From the NCBI GenBank assembly GCA_963556145.1, contig OY744468.1:5580001-5644000 (forward strand): 64,000 bases of DNA. The letters are read 5' to 3'. Origin of the DNA: Hygrocybe punicea. Lineage: Eukaryota; Basidiomycota; Agaricomycetes; Agaricales; Hygrophoraceae. The notes below the pieces were generated by a model. It worked only from the letters and a program-made list of their open reading frames with translations, was not told where the DNA came from and made no database searches. Positions 12,386 to 24,586 of the stretch are shown here, piece after piece. The position numbers and the translations under genes were made by a program. Every line of letters starts with the position of its first letter. The first letter of the stretch is position 1.

Positions 12386-12505
12386 TACTTATTTGATGGT
12401 AGTGAGAACATGCTACTTACCACATCAGTAAATTCACAAGACCTTTTTTGACACCTTGAAGCCCTTGGACTTTTTTTCAATGTTTTCTTTATCTTTTTTA
12501 TTCAC

Positions 12506-13320
12506 TTACAGCTGTTTGCATGTATCTTGACAGTTTTGGGAAATTTTTGAATTGATTGAACAATATGGACTTAGACAAAATTATTGTACTCAATCTTGTA
12601 TCTCATGAAATACTGCATGGATTGAGATGGTTGTAGAGGGAAAGTTGTACTATTTTCTAGTGGCTATCAGCTCCTGAAATTACATTTGAACAATATTTAG
12701 TGTATGATGAGTTGTGAATGAAGTAAGAGGTGACCCAGTGTTTTTTAACACCCAGAATGATATTGTTAAATTATGGCATCAAATGAGCTCCTACGAACAA
12801 GATTGTAGAGAGAAAGTTGTTTATTTTTTCAAGGGCTAGAAGTACATATACCGTGTTTTTCTTTATTGTTGTTTGAGCCAACATTACAGCTGGACTACAT
12901 TGTGTGCATTGGGATCAAAATATCACAAGAATCACATATGTTGGCTCAAAGAACAAAAATAAAGAAAAACACGGTATATGTACTTCTAGCCCTTGAAAAA
13001 ATGAACAACTTTCTCTCTACAATCTTATTCGTAGGAGCTCATTTGATGCCATAATTTAACAATATCATTCTGGGTGTTAAAAAACACTGGGTCACCTCTT
13101 ACTTCATCCACAACTCATCATACACTAAATATTGTTCAAATGTAATTACAGGAGCTGATAGCCATTATAAAATAGTACAACTTTCCCTCTACAACCATCT
13201 CAATCCATGCAGTATTTCATGAGATACAAGATTGAGTACAATAATTTTGTCTAAGTCCATATTGTTCAATCAATTCAAAAATTTCCCAAAACTGTCGAGA
13301 TACATGCAAATGGCTGTAAA
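12506..13320. repeat. Foldback: 375-bp inverted arms around a 53-bp loop
   Basis: The left arm 12506-12884 (from TTACAGCTGTTTGCATG) is mirrored by the right arm 12938-13320 (ending CATGCAAATGGCTGTAA) with scattered mismatches. The loop is 12885-12937. AT-rich, no open frame of note. It could be a foldback transposon or an inverted duplication. No target duplication was identified. Confidence 0.8.
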
Positions 13321-13439
13321 CCAGGTTTTCATCTTTATCAACTTGAAAATTTTGACTTGAGAAGAAAATTTAAAAGTTTTTTTGGTTTGATTTTTTTCTT
13401 TCTTTCTTAATATGAAGCAATCTATTAACAGAGCTAGTG

Positions 13440-13748
13440 TATATTATTATTAATACTCAATCATGTGTTTTCAACACTGGTATTTCTGCTTGTGAAGCTC
13501 TTGCAGTACTTTAACCTGTTGCTCTACTTGACATCTTACACATCTTTTACAACTTTTAATGCACATGTCAACTTACACTTGTTAATTACCTTTTTTTAAC
13601 ACTTTTATATCTGCTTGTAAGATCTTAAAGCACTTTGTTGTACTTGACATCTTACACATCTTTTATTGGTTTTGCTCTCTATATCAACTTGTACATGTTA
13701 ACACTTTTTTCAGCAATTTTATATCTGCTTGTAAAGCTCTTGAACAAC
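13440..13748. repeat. Degenerate tandem repeat, about 105-120 bp unit
   Basis: Two and a half divergent copies share TATCTGCTTGTAAG, TACTTGACATCTTACACATC and CATGTTAACAC. The array ends at the target site of element E. Confidence 0.55.
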
Positions 13749-14554
13749 TTTGACCCTAGTGTTGCCACAGCTCGGTCCGGCTTGGCTCGGCTACGGCTAA
13801 CAACGGCTAACCCATATATGGGTTGTTAGCCAGACCAGACCATTGTGGCAACAGCTAAACCGTGGCTAGCCATCCAGAAAAGGAAATTTATAGCACCACC
13901 AGTGACACCACTATGCCTGATGCCAACAGCCACAGTCACACCAGCTCGCGACAACGCAGGCCGACCGAAAACAAAGGCCACAGCACCCCAATGGTGACCA
14001 GCAGAGGAGCGAGGAATGAAGCGGCAACAGAAGCAGCATCCCTGTTATGTCTTTTCTTGAATTTTTTATTTTATTTTTACTACCAACTTATTTCTGATTA
14101 CAGCACCAATGATCTCAAGGCAACAGCAGCCTGGACAACAGCAGCAATGACCAATGACCATGATGACAGCAAACAGCAGCAGTGGCAACGATGGCAACAG
14201 CAGTGGCAACAGCGACGACAAGCGATGCGTGCCAATCCCAGACACATTGGTAAGTTTTTTCTTCTTTCATTTTACTAATGAAGGTCTGTCTAGCTATGCA
14301 CGGTGGTAACACGGCCACATCCCAACACCTTGCAACTGGGACCTCGAACTTGGGCTCGCAAGTTCAGGCACCACCGCCACCACCACCAACCATCAGCTTT
14401 GCCGCTATGGCTGTTGCATTCGCCGGAACATATGCCGGCGGATGTTGATGAGCAGGCGTTTTTGCCTGGATCCAATGTGCTCTCGAGGCTAGACACGTCT
14501 ACTGACAACTGCGACAATGACTATGATGACGATCACTCTGCAAAATTTATTACC

Positions 14555-15176
14555 ATGTCTCGCCTCCCTCAACGTCTGCGCATCCAGCCCCAGCACATGG
14601 CGGCTTCTCTCTCCTTTGCTCTAATCGGATTCATTGCCCTCCTCTGTTTGTGTCCTGCAAAAGCCCATGTTGAAGAGCAGACAACTGCCTCATCAGAGTA
14701 TGGTACTGTTATTGGAATTGGTGATGTGTTCTGTGCATGGTATAGACATTCTCTGATTTACTTCCTCTAGATTTAGGCACAACATAGATTCTTTTCTTAT
14801 TTGCCTGCCTTTTGCTGTCAGGTAAGCACTTATCTTTATCTTGATTGATTCTTCAATGACCAAATTCTGCAGTGCCCAACGAGGTGGCTGTGTAGAAATT
14901 ATTGCCAATGACCAAGGCCATTGGATAACTCCCTCTTGGGTCAGCTTCAGCGACGACGAATGGCTGTAAGTCCATTTCGGATTCCACAAATCCGTTTTCA
15001 TACTGACCCCGAATACGTGCAGCGTTGGGGACAGTACCTAAAATATGTTCCACTCCAATCCCAAAAGCACTGTCTTTAAAGCCAAGCAACTTATTGGACG
15101 CAAAATGGATGACAAAGAGATCAAGTGTGATATGAAACACTGGCCATTTGTAGTCCACAAAAAGAACTGCAAATGA
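14555..15176 (+). pseudogene. KAR2: Captured 5' fragment of an ER Hsp70 (BiP/KAR2) gene
   Basis: Exon 14555-14720 encodes a signal-peptide-like start (MSRLPQRLRIQ, then a hydrophobic ALIGFIALLCLCPAKA) followed by SEYGTVIGI. Exon 14771-14786 continues DLGTTY. Exon 14873-14965 gives AQRGGCVEIIANDQGHWITP. Exon 15023-15176 gives [32 protein letters not shown] and then a stop. This is the start of the BiP ATPase domain, about 120 aa of some 670. Introns are retained, so capture was at the DNA level. Damage includes a disturbed splice site after exon 2, a TAA in LVGDST* and several changed residues. Confidence 0.8.
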
Positions 15177-15237
15177 AGACGAGAAGTCCCACCCTCTCCC
15201 CGTAGCCCTGCCCCACTGCCTCCCCGAGCCAACCACC

Positions 15238-15453
15238 ACCTCGCGAATGGGTATGGCCATGTCAATTGACGCGTGCACGGCATTCACAAGGTGAACACAA
15301 GGACCATAACAATGGCAACAGCTGATGAGGCCAATGGACAGGGCAGGAGCAACAGGAAAGGAAATGAGGATGAGTCCCCTCTCCCTGCTGCCCAGCCCAC
15401 CTTGCGAATATATATGGCTGCATCAATTGACATGTGCACAGTATTCACACCTG
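15238..15453. repeat. Two copies of the palindromic GTCAATTGACG module in E
   Basis: Copy 1 (15238-15292): ACCTCGCGAA, then GTCAATTGACGCGTGC, then TTCACAAGGT. Copy 2 (15399-15453): ACCTTGCGAA, then ATCAATTGACATGTGC, then TTCACACCT. The same module occurs in C, D, F, H and I. Confidence 0.75.
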
Positions 15454-15456
15454 CCC

Positions 15457-16475
15457 TTTCACAGGTAGGTATGTTTCATTTTTTTCATATACATGTACAT
15501 AGGTAGGCTACCTATCGGTGCTACGGCCCCGTCGAACCAGGTCACCACACCCATTCCATCCGCAACGCTGACTGTGATAACTGCAGTTCCCACTACTGCA
15601 TTGACTATCAGATCAAATCATACAATGACCGCCGCCATCGGTGACCTAGCCACCCTACTAATTCTTGTCTTCCTATTTTGTCGTCCAGTCCGGCAAGCAA
15701 TTGAACAGCATCGTCGACACTGGAAGCAGGCAAATTTGGAGCTGAGCAGTCGTACCATGTCGCGCAAAGCAATATCACTTAAACTGCCTCTTCTGCTCCC
15801 CAGTGTTTCACCAAAGCCCTCAAAGCCCCAAAAATCTCCTTCCAGCAGCAACACACTTTGTCAACAAGCACACCCTCTATGTGGAAGACTGGCCCCTGGT
15901 TTTTCACCACCCACCACGAGTAATTCCACAAACAGATGGGGCCCTTCAGTGCCTAAAGTTCCCAGCACCCAGTGTGATTTACACCAGAATGCCAGTGACA
16001 CCATGGATCAAAAAAATGAGCCTGCGTTGCTGACTCCGAGCGTCAGTATGCATACGTCCTCAATGCTGTCCGATTGCACCTGATCATCATGGGCTAGTGA
16101 TGATGCCGCCGAGCAGTATCAGACATGGACACTCCATTACAGATACCCCCCAGTCATCTGCACTCAGGACGAGATCTTCTCTGATATCGCCAGCCAAAGA
16201 AGTAATCCTACATCGCACACCCCGAGCTGCAATGTACATCCTACTTTGTTGATCTCGGTCTACAGCCAACCATCTCGAAATGGTGCTGGACAGGTGATGG
16301 CACAGTCATGGGGCAAGAATGGCAAATGGTCACCTTAAGTTCTGTTTTTTTGGTGACCATGGTGCCCCAGCGAGAAGGAAGGAAAAGCAGTTCTGTCTCT
16401 GAGAGCAGGAATTACCCCGGGCTGGCCCGAAGAGCACTTTCACTCCTTAACAGATTATTTTGAACAGTAATAATA
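15457..16475 (+). other. Element E interior, no recognised gene
   Basis: A 196-codon plus frame (15493-16083) is open but matches nothing I know. It may be a second decayed captured fragment, since its composition resembles exonic DNA. Confidence 0.35.
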
Positions 16476-19424
16476 CCGTCATCCATGACCATTTGGGATG
16501 GCCAAATCTTATTTGGTCTCGGAATAAATATTTGGCAGTATTGTACCAAAACTTAGTAGACAAATTATGTCTTTAGTATCTAAACTTGGATTTCATACCA
16601 TTTGTAGCTAATCAAGCTGAGGATGGTGTATATTGTGCAGGATCAGTGACAAATCTTCTTATCAGTGCAACCATGGCCATTTGGGACGTGACCCAATCAC
16701 ACCGGTAACAACCGGGTATGATGTACCGGTTATCTAATCTTCCAGATCCATCTCATCGTCTCCACTCTCGTCAACCTCTTCGACACTGTCGGTATCTTCA
16801 TCAACCCCCTTGACCTGCTTCTTGGGCCTCACAGGCAGCTTCTCCGGACCAAAGTCTCACTTCCACTGAGGTTGCTTCCACCCAACATGCCTTTTTTCCA
16901 ACTTGGCTGCAGCTTTCTCAGCTTCCCACTCGATCACAGCTTCTTGGAACTCACGCTTCTTTTCGGCATTCCATTCTCTGGTGGCATCACATTCCGCTTT
17001 CCACACTGCCAAAACCCCCGCGTGAGTCTCCCTCTCGCCTCTCCTCTGCTCTGCCGCAGCTCCCTTCTCTTCTCGCTGCTGTTCATCCTCAACGCAAAGT
17101 GTGTAGAAATCATCACCTGTAAAAAACTTCGCCTTCCCATCTCCCATTAACCGCCATTTACCTTTCTTTCTCTTCCTTTCTTCAGCAGCCTGTAGCTGGC
17201 CCTGCACGCGGCTTGTGTACATGTTGGCCAAAACGATCCCGGCCTGCATTCCAACCAAGCATTCTTTCCTCGCCACGTCTCTTGCTTTGGATTGCAGCAA
17301 TGCATCTCGGAGATCATGTTCATGCTGTGTTCTGGTGGGTTCAGCAAGTAGTTCATTGTACTGCGACTTGGAGTTCCTCACAGGTGAGATTCTTGATGTT
17401 TTGAATGTTGGTGGAGTGGAAGCTGATGTTATAGGTGATAACGAAGTCAGGAATGCAGCCGAGGTTGATGCAAGTTCGCCCACAGCTGAACGCAAGAAGA
17501 ATGGTGCTGGCGTCACTGCCGGCGTTGATGGTCCTGGTAAGTGGGCAGTTGACTCTGCCACATTCTGGTAATCGATGTAATCTAGCACCATCTCCGACAT
17601 AACTTTGATAGGGCTGCTTTGCTGGACAGGGACCATCGTTCGTGTAGTAGTCGTCAGACTTGGTGCCATCTTTTGGGCAGTCACAACATCGGGATTGAAT
17701 GGGATAACGCCAGTGGCGCGGAATGCAGCTTTGATGTTGCTCGGAGTGAGAGTCTTTGTATGTGCTTCTGCGTACACAGCTAAAAAATTGGTTTTGTCAA
17801 TGGTATGGCCTCTCCACTCCCACTCATCTCGGGCTTTACCCCAATGTGTCTTTATTGGCGCAAAGATGACAACATCCAGTCCCTGGTACACATGGGTGCT
17901 GTGGGATGGATAACCCACGACTTCAATCCGGTGAGTCCTTGCATATTCGAGAAAGCTGCGTGTATAATAGGAATTGTGTCCATCCACCAACAACAAGCGA
18001 CGCTGCCCGTTTGCTTTTGCTCTCATTTCCTTGTCGAAGTTTTCAATCCACGCTCTCCCAATCTCCCCGTTTGTATAACCTTTCTTGGAATATCCGATCC
18101 TATGTTAATTGGTCAGTTCTTGGCTAGTATTTGTGAATTAGGATCACTGATGAAGCATTCAGCGGGTTATTTTGTTTCCAGCTGGCTTGGAACCCCTCTC
18201 CTTTGAAGATAATGGCAGGTGCAGTTGAGGTACCATCACAACAGATGGTGACGATCACCACAGATGGTGACGATCACGGTAATATTCTCTCGATCACTGC
18301 TCCGCTGTTGGTGCTGACTTTGTTTCCCCTTCACTCCGAAGACCCTTTCCTTATTACTGACCCCCTTTTGGAACCCAGACTCGTCAGCCGCATACATCAA
18401 TTCTGGTGGTATGATATCATCTCCACCCTCACCAGAAATCACATCTCCTAACACTTTATAATAGTGTTCCTTTGTTGCAGGATTGACAGCGTGAGCCCTG
18501 GAGTGGTCCAACCCTTTCGACCAGTATGGGCTGATCCGGTCACTGTGATCCGATGTGAATCGTGTAATCCAACCCTCGCCAACTCCTGTCTCTGGAAATG
18601 CATCGCCATGGCGTGCTCGTGCAATTTCATCGACATGCTCCTTGATCCTTCGGTGACTGGGAGGGATACCCCGCTCTCCCTTCTCAATAATGTCCTGCAC
18701 AACTGCCTCAGTCTCTTCGTCATTCAGCCATCTAGCTGCCTCGTGAGCCTCTTTGTGACTATGGCCACCTTTGACACATCGATCCAGGGTAGATTTTGAC
18801 AGCTTCACAATTTTTTTTGTCTGGTGCAGACATTCTTCTTATGCCTGTTGACAGGCTGACGAGAGAGATTTTGGATTGGGAAGTTCATGTTGATAGATGT
18901 GCATTGCCCTTTGCATCCAGGTTTCTTTGAGTTCAGCTGATTTTCTCTTCATGTACCTTGATGATTTTGCATGGCCCACCATCTTGAGGGTTGTCAATTT
19001 TTTTGCTTGCCGAATTGAGCTGTCCAAATCAAGCCAAGCGTGATGTGACAGGGTGATCAAAGTCAAAATTGACAAGGAATGACGAAAAGACTCCTCCTGT
19101 CCCAACAGGTGACTCTCCACTCCCGAATACACCCCCACAAGTTCAGGCATGATGAGAAGTTATGTATTGTACCCTAATTTGTCCAAGAAATATACACTGA
19201 GCAGTGAACAACTCGAAACAAAATTCATATTTTTGGTACTAGATGAACTGATAAGAGCATGGGGTAAGATCTACAAGCTGTCATTGCCTAAGCTCTTGGA
19301 TATATACACCTGATATATGCTAGATTGAGCTAACAAAAAGTCCGAGACCAATTGCTGCTTTGCCAACTCAATTTTATTAGATTTCCCAAATGGTCATGGC
19401 ATCCCAAATGGTCATGGATGACGG
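16476..19424 (-). mobile_element. Pogo-like transposon G inside element E
   Basis: TIR CCGTCATCCATGACCATTT at 16476 is mirrored by AAATGGTCATGGATGACGG ending at 19424. Flanking TA dinucleotides lie at 16474-16475 and 19425-19426. A second, shorter inverted copy of CCAAATGGTCATGG sits just inside the right end. It carries a DDE_1 transposase remnant on the minus strand. Confidence 0.85.
16857..18808 (-). pseudogene. Pogo/DDE_1 transposase of G (broken)
   Basis: The N-terminal part (18808-18236) has a helix-turn-helix and CENP-B-like DNA-binding region, then MYAADESGFQKG with the first catalytic Asp. The C-terminal part (18026-16857) has LLLVDGHNSYYT with the second Asp and HVYQGLDVVIFAPIK with the third acidic site, then a long charged tail. 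The link between them is broken by a 19-bp tandem duplication of GTGATCGTCACCATCTGTG near 18236-18275, and perhaps by an intron of about 46 bp before GYSKKGYTNGEIG. It would recognise the TIR and cut at TA. Upstream minus frames to 19150 may be a decayed N-terminal extension. Confidence 0.8.
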
Positions 19425-21579
19425 TAGTAAGTTTATTTGATAAAGAATTATGTATGGCAATGAAATTGAGGTTGATGGAGCCCTTGAAAATGCCTTCAGA
19501 TGCATTTTGTTGAGGCCCACTAGGAGGGCAGAAAGACGTTTCTCATGCTGCCTGGCCCTGCTGAACCATTCCCTCTCTTGCATTTTCATCTTGCATACCC
19601 AATACTCAGGTGTCAGCCCAACTAACTAACCGCATCATCATCGTCATCATCGTCGCCGCCATTGCCGTCATCACTGTCCTCTTCTTCCCTAATGCTCCCA
19701 TTGTTCAGCTTGAACTTCTTCGACTGAGAAACACGACAGCTGTCAATCTTATTATTCTGATCGCTTTTACACTTCTTGGCCGTCACAAGGGAACTGCCAA
19801 ACACTTGCAGCATTGCTTTGTCACCCCTTGGCCAGGAAGTTCGGTTCTGAGTCACGTTCCTGAGTGTGTCAAGCATGAAAAGTGAAGTCCGCAGGCGATT
19901 CATATGTTGTGTGTACAGATGGGCAGGGGTTGACTGAAGAAGCCGGATGACAGGGTGGTCAGTCGCTAAAGAGGCCATCACTTTGTGATAAGTGTCGAGC
20001 TCAGAAGGACTTGGCAGTTCCTTGTAATGAACAGTGAACAGATTGTTGAACTCGTCAAACAGCTTGTTGAAGGCCTCGTATCTGAATTTCACACCATTGG
20101 GAATTTGTCAGGCAAGAAGCATATCTCATCTCCTCATTCCTCCTCGGTTCGACTCCCAGAACATCTGGTCAAAAGCAGACAAAAGATCGGTCAGGTCCTC
20201 TGGAGGCTGGTTGTAACGTGTGTATCATAAAGAAACCCAAAGTAGCACCCAGAAGATGGATTCCAAGTCATCCTGCAGCTCATGATCTAAGCCTGGCTGC
20301 AAGAGCAAATGTATGGAAATGAACAGCCATGTGCCCTAGAATGGATCATGAGTGAGCATAAAAGTTGGAAGAATGGCAAAAAGAAAAGAAAAGAAAACTA
20401 ACGGTGCGATCGGGTTGTCTCTTGACGGGATGTTTCACAACAACTTCTGCATTTTGTGGGGTTGAGGAGTCAGATTCTCAGGAAACAGGTGATACTCTTT
20501 TGTAGAGTTCCCAGTCGATTGGCAGAGAGGAGGATATTGCCAATGCTGATATCACGGTGAACAATCTTGGCTCAATTGTAAGCCACCCAGTGAGCTATCA
20601 TACTTTGTGAGATATTGTATTTTTCATATTGAGCAAATCATTATAAACCTTACCTTCAACAGCATCCATGGTGGCGTTGACGTACTCCCAGGATGAAGCA
20701 AATGACGTCAAGTCTCTGCTGACCTCATCCAGCGCCATCCTGTACAGTGAGTATGTCACCATTTCCCCCATCCAACATGACCAAGGCTCATCCTTCCACT
20801 GGTGGTGAGATGTAGTACATAGCAAGCTGGTGGTAATATCACCACCCCTTTCGAATTTTGGAATATGTGGGACATTGTGACGATGGAGGTCTGCGTATAT
20901 GTCTCTCTCTTTTTCGATATCTGGTGCATTCGCCCTCCAGTAATCTTTGATCCAGACCACTTTGTTGTTCGTAAAATCATAAGCAGTGAACCCTCGGGTC
21001 CCTCTTCCCATGGGCGACCGTCAACAGAATGCAGGTGTTTCTGCAATGTAAAATGCGTTGAGTTCCTCATCTTGTGGGACCATCAGCTTGACAAAAGTTG
21101 CATCTTTGTTGGTGATCTGCAAAGCATCCCTAGCAGCAGCCACTTCATTGGAAGTGGGGGCTGTCACAGACGTGTCATAGCCACCCATGTCCCGAGACAG
21201 CAAGTGATACCACCAGAGGAAATTGGGAAGATAGCTGGGGTGTTTCACATAATCGAAGCTCTCAGTGACGATTGCACATGTGTGGTCCCAGAGGATAATT
21301 CGAGCGTACTGACTGCAGATGAGCATGGAGAAGAACCAAGCCCGAAATTGTCTCGCCCACTGCGCGTTGGCATACGCGACAAGTTGCCCCTGAGTCTCCT
21401 GCACTTCCATTGACTTGCAGTGAAAGTTTTTGTGGGCTGGTTTTGCGCGAGGGTTTTTTTTCCCAGCTGGACGCGGAGAGGGATCGCAGAAAGGATCATG
21501 TGCCTTGGTTGGTTTGACCTCTATGCAGAAATCCATGGTAGAAAAGTTGGTGATGTGGGTTGGGTTATGTTTTCCCTTG

Positions 21580-22868
21580 TAGTGTTGCCGTAGTTCGGTT
21601 CCGAACCTAGCCGAACCCGGTTCAAACCCCGAACCGAACCCGGGGTTCAGTCTAAGTTCAGCTAAATGCTGAGGTTCAGGGTTTTGAGGCTGGCCGGATT
21701 TCCTGAACGGCTCCAAACCGCGTCCAAACCGCGAACGCAGATATTTTTAAGGTATTTATTTCATTTGTTTTTCGTATTTCTTTACTTACTTTTTCGTGTT
21801 AAACGGTATCATGTGACCATTACAGGGAGGTTTCTTCACCAACAACAACAACGCAAGGCCAATGAACGCAACACAATGTTGCGTTCATTGACACAGGTAA
21901 GTCTCAACATTTATCTTAACTTTACTAATATTATCTGTTCCAGGAAACTCGACCGCGAGCACATCGCGAGCACACCACCGCGGCACAAAATGGATCACAA
22001 CGCCAACGCAATGCCAACGGACGCAGGACAGCCGCAACACCACCACCACCACCACCAGCGGTGGCAACGGCAACGTCAACGTCAACGTCAACAACGACAA
22101 TGGCAACGGCAACGGCAACAACGACGACGGCAACGGCCAGCAGCAGCAGCAGCGCCGGCAACAGCAGCAACGCTGGCAGCAGCAGCCGTGGCAGCAACAC
22201 CACCCACGGGACAGCCGCAACATCACCACCACCACCACCACCACCACCACCACCACCAGCGGCGGCAACGGCAACAGCAACAGCAGCAGCAGCGCCGGCA
22301 GCAACTGCAACGGCAGCAGCAGCAGCAGCAGCAACAGAAGCAGCAGCGCCGGCAGCAACGGCAGCAGCAGCGGGAGTGTGGGTGTAGCCCGCGCTCCCAT
22401 TTCCATGGCGGCTCATCCAATGCCGGCAGCAGCAGCAACAACAGCAACGGTGGCAGCAGCAGCAGCAGCGGCAACGGCAACGACAATGGCGGCGGCAGCA
22501 GGAGCAGCAGCAGCAGCAGTTGCAGCAGCAACGGCCACGGCAGCGGCAGCAACAGCGACAGTGGCAACGGCAACGGCAGCAGCAGCAGCAGCAGCGCCGG
22601 ACAGCTCCCCCGCAGCCCAACTACCTCGCGAAGTGCAGCGCCGTATCAATTGATACGTGCCTGCCATTCGCGAGGAGAACAGAGCTCATGGGGTGAGCCC
22701 ACCTCGGTCCGGGGTTCAGACCGCGTCTGAACCCAGACCGAACATGGACAGACGGTTCGATGCCATCTGGGTCCAGGTTTGGCCCAGCGCCAAACCGGAC
22801 CCGAAGTTTGGTTCGCGGTTCCGCCAAAAAGGGTCGGAACCGGACCGAACTGAACTTTGGCAACACTA
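21580..22868. mobile_element. Element F: 1.3-kb 8-bp-TSD element inserted in FunK1
   Basis: Tips are TAGTGTTGCC at 21580 and GGCAACACTA ending at 22868. Target copy TTCCCTTG is at 21572-21579 and 22869-22876. Subterminal repeats are of the type GAACC/GGTTCGG. The interior has two intron-like tracts (about 21752-21830 and 21897-21943), then 600 bp of CAG/CAAC/CACC repeats open in several frames (poly-Gln, Ala, Ser, His), and the palindromic module at 22623-22676. No transposase. Confidence 0.9.
22623..22676. repeat. Palindromic GTCAATTGACG-type module in F
   Basis: ACCTCGCGAA, then GTATCAATTGATACGTGCC, then TTCGCGAGG. The arms are exact inverted copies around a self-complementary core. Confidence 0.8.
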
Positions 22869-23434
22869 TTCCCTTGGGGTATGCGGTGATGTCAGGGCAG
22901 ATATCATTGCAATCCTTGTCACCATTTTCAGAGGTCTTGACAAAACAGACACTGGGAATCAAAGGCTGAATAGCATCTATCTGAACAGAAATTACTTTGA
23001 AATGGCTGAATTTGTAAACGGTCGAGAAGGTACTGACAATGAGTTGATACATTGCACTTTCTGTGATTGACTTTGTGACTGGGTGGAACAAATCCTTCGT
23101 GATTGGTGGTATAGGGTTCATTTGATCGGTCGCTTTTGGCTGTGGAGATACACAAAAAGAAAAAGAAACACCTGAAAACCTTGTAAAATGCGGCTGTACA
23201 TGTTTGTGAGGTGTGGGAGGCAGCAGAGGGGTTATCCAAGTGAAGTTGAAGCCAGCAAACAGGCTGATAACCTAAATTTCCTAATTTGGATATTTTGAAA
23301 TGGCTAATAATGGCTAGCTGTGGCTAAGTCGAGGTTTAACCGTTAGCGGAGTGAACGGCTCAGCTCAGCTAATTATTGGTCTGGCTCCAATGGCTAACAG
23401 TTCCGGACTGAGCCATGGCAACACTATTTGACCC

Positions 23435-24108
23435 ATTATTATAGCAACGAGGAAGAGGAAACAAAGAATGGACCATTCTTTGTGAAGCAACTGCAAGCTG
23501 CCAATATGTGTGATCAACATCAAGGAAGCTACTGCATTGTGTAATCAATTATGGCAGTCAGTATTGATAGTGCAATGTTCACTTCTGCCAAGTGCCATCT
23601 GTCACCTCTAACATCTCTGACATCTCCTACAGCAATGTAGAACTATACTTATGTGGCCCTAACAGGCACAAACCAACTGATTAGAATTGTAGTTGCCATA
23701 ATAAAAGAAGCTTACAACAGCTACTTTAGGGGAACTGAAGATATGAATGGCAATTGTTGAGTTTCACACAAACAACAAAGTTATATCCATTAAAAAGGAG
23801 ATTTGTAGAAAGAACTTTTAAATGTATTTTCATTAAAACAATAGATACCAGATAGATAAAAAATCTGGTGCATCTTTTAATTAAGACCAAATATAAAGTT
23901 AGAACCCTGGGGGGAGGACTGCATAACACCACCCAGCAAATGAAGATGGCAATAAAAGGGGACTGGTGCTTGCATGGAATAATACTAATACATAATTACA
24001 CTCACTAAGCACACACAAGATGAGCCCCATCTAATCAATTGGCAGTGTATTTGAAGATATTATAGTTATAAATAAGTGAGATAATTACATAGAAAGAATC
24101 ATTACAAA
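23435..24108. other. AT-rich spacer between E and the Plavaka stop
   Basis: No gene seen. It should include the 3' flank of the Plavaka element, but I could not fix that element's terminal repeats. Confidence 0.4.
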
Positions 24109-24586
24109 TTAAAAAGCAATCTCATGAGATTGATGATCAGCATATTTATTTACATAAAAAGCTTCAAATGCATCAAGAGAATCATGGTGTGAAAAACCCT
24201 GAGGGAGAAAGGTTTTATCAGCCTTTCCAATAAGGTGAGCACGATGAAGAATACAGTCTAAATGAATGACTGCCTTTGAATATGACCCATCTGGATAAAA
24301 TCAGGCTCAACAGTCCACATACCAGTATCCTCACAAGGTTCATTCCCAATAGGTGAAAACCAATGAACCAAGGCACAAGGATAAGTAACACGATCATAAG
24401 TAAATGAAAATAAAAGGAAAACATGTGCAGCATGCAGTCCCCGAAAGCCTTCCAAGTTTGGGTCTTTTTCAACAAATATACAATCATAGCGGCTAGGACC
24501 TTGGCGCCATGATGAAGTTGCCCGAATTCGTTCACGGCGCATGCCATGAATCCCAGATAAGTCGCTTGGAGCATAGAATATTGCAA

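Larger units (their letters stand above)
19622..23121 (-). pseudogene. FunK1-type fungal protein kinase, cargo of E, split by F
   Basis: Reading minus from 23121: DICPDITAYPKG, then (after removing F and one target copy) KHNPTHITNF in the same frame. Next come QLVAYANAQWARQFRAWFF, RGTRGFTAYD with WIKDYWRANAPDIE, the catalytic loop IVHRDISIGNILL near 20560, DDLESIFWVLLWVSL near 20250, and an acidic tail ending at 19622. This order is that of the FunK1 kinases expanded in Agaricomycetes. In-frame TGA codons (21021-21023, about 20228-20236 and others) show decay beyond the insertion. At least one intron lies before IVHRDIS. The substrate is unknown. Confidence 0.8.
13757..23426. mobile_element. 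Element E: 9.7-kb 8-bp-TSD (hAT-like) element with captured genes
   Basis: Tips are TAGTGTTGCCA at 13757 and TGGCAACACTA ending at 23426. An 8-bp target copy TTTGACCC lies at 13749-13756 and again at 23427-23434. Subterminal DNA at both ends is packed with GGCTAAC/GGCTAGC-type repeats. Inside are intron-like T-rich tracts (about 14050-14101), a captured BiP fragment, palindromic modules near 15.2-15.45 kb, pogo element G, and a FunK1 gene split by F. No hAT transposase was found, so it looks non-autonomous. The hAT-like label rests only on tip and TSD length; Zisupton-type elements also make 8-bp copies. Confidence 0.85.

Noticed and set aside
14303..14770. 155-codon plus frame as an intact secreted protein
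   Set aside because: The hydrophobic stretch is the captured BiP signal peptide; the frame reads into an intron.
21885..22730. Long His/Gln/Ala/Val/Leu/Cys-rich frames on both strands
   Set aside because: Low-complexity CAG/CAAC/CACC repeats of element F read in several frames; none is better than another.
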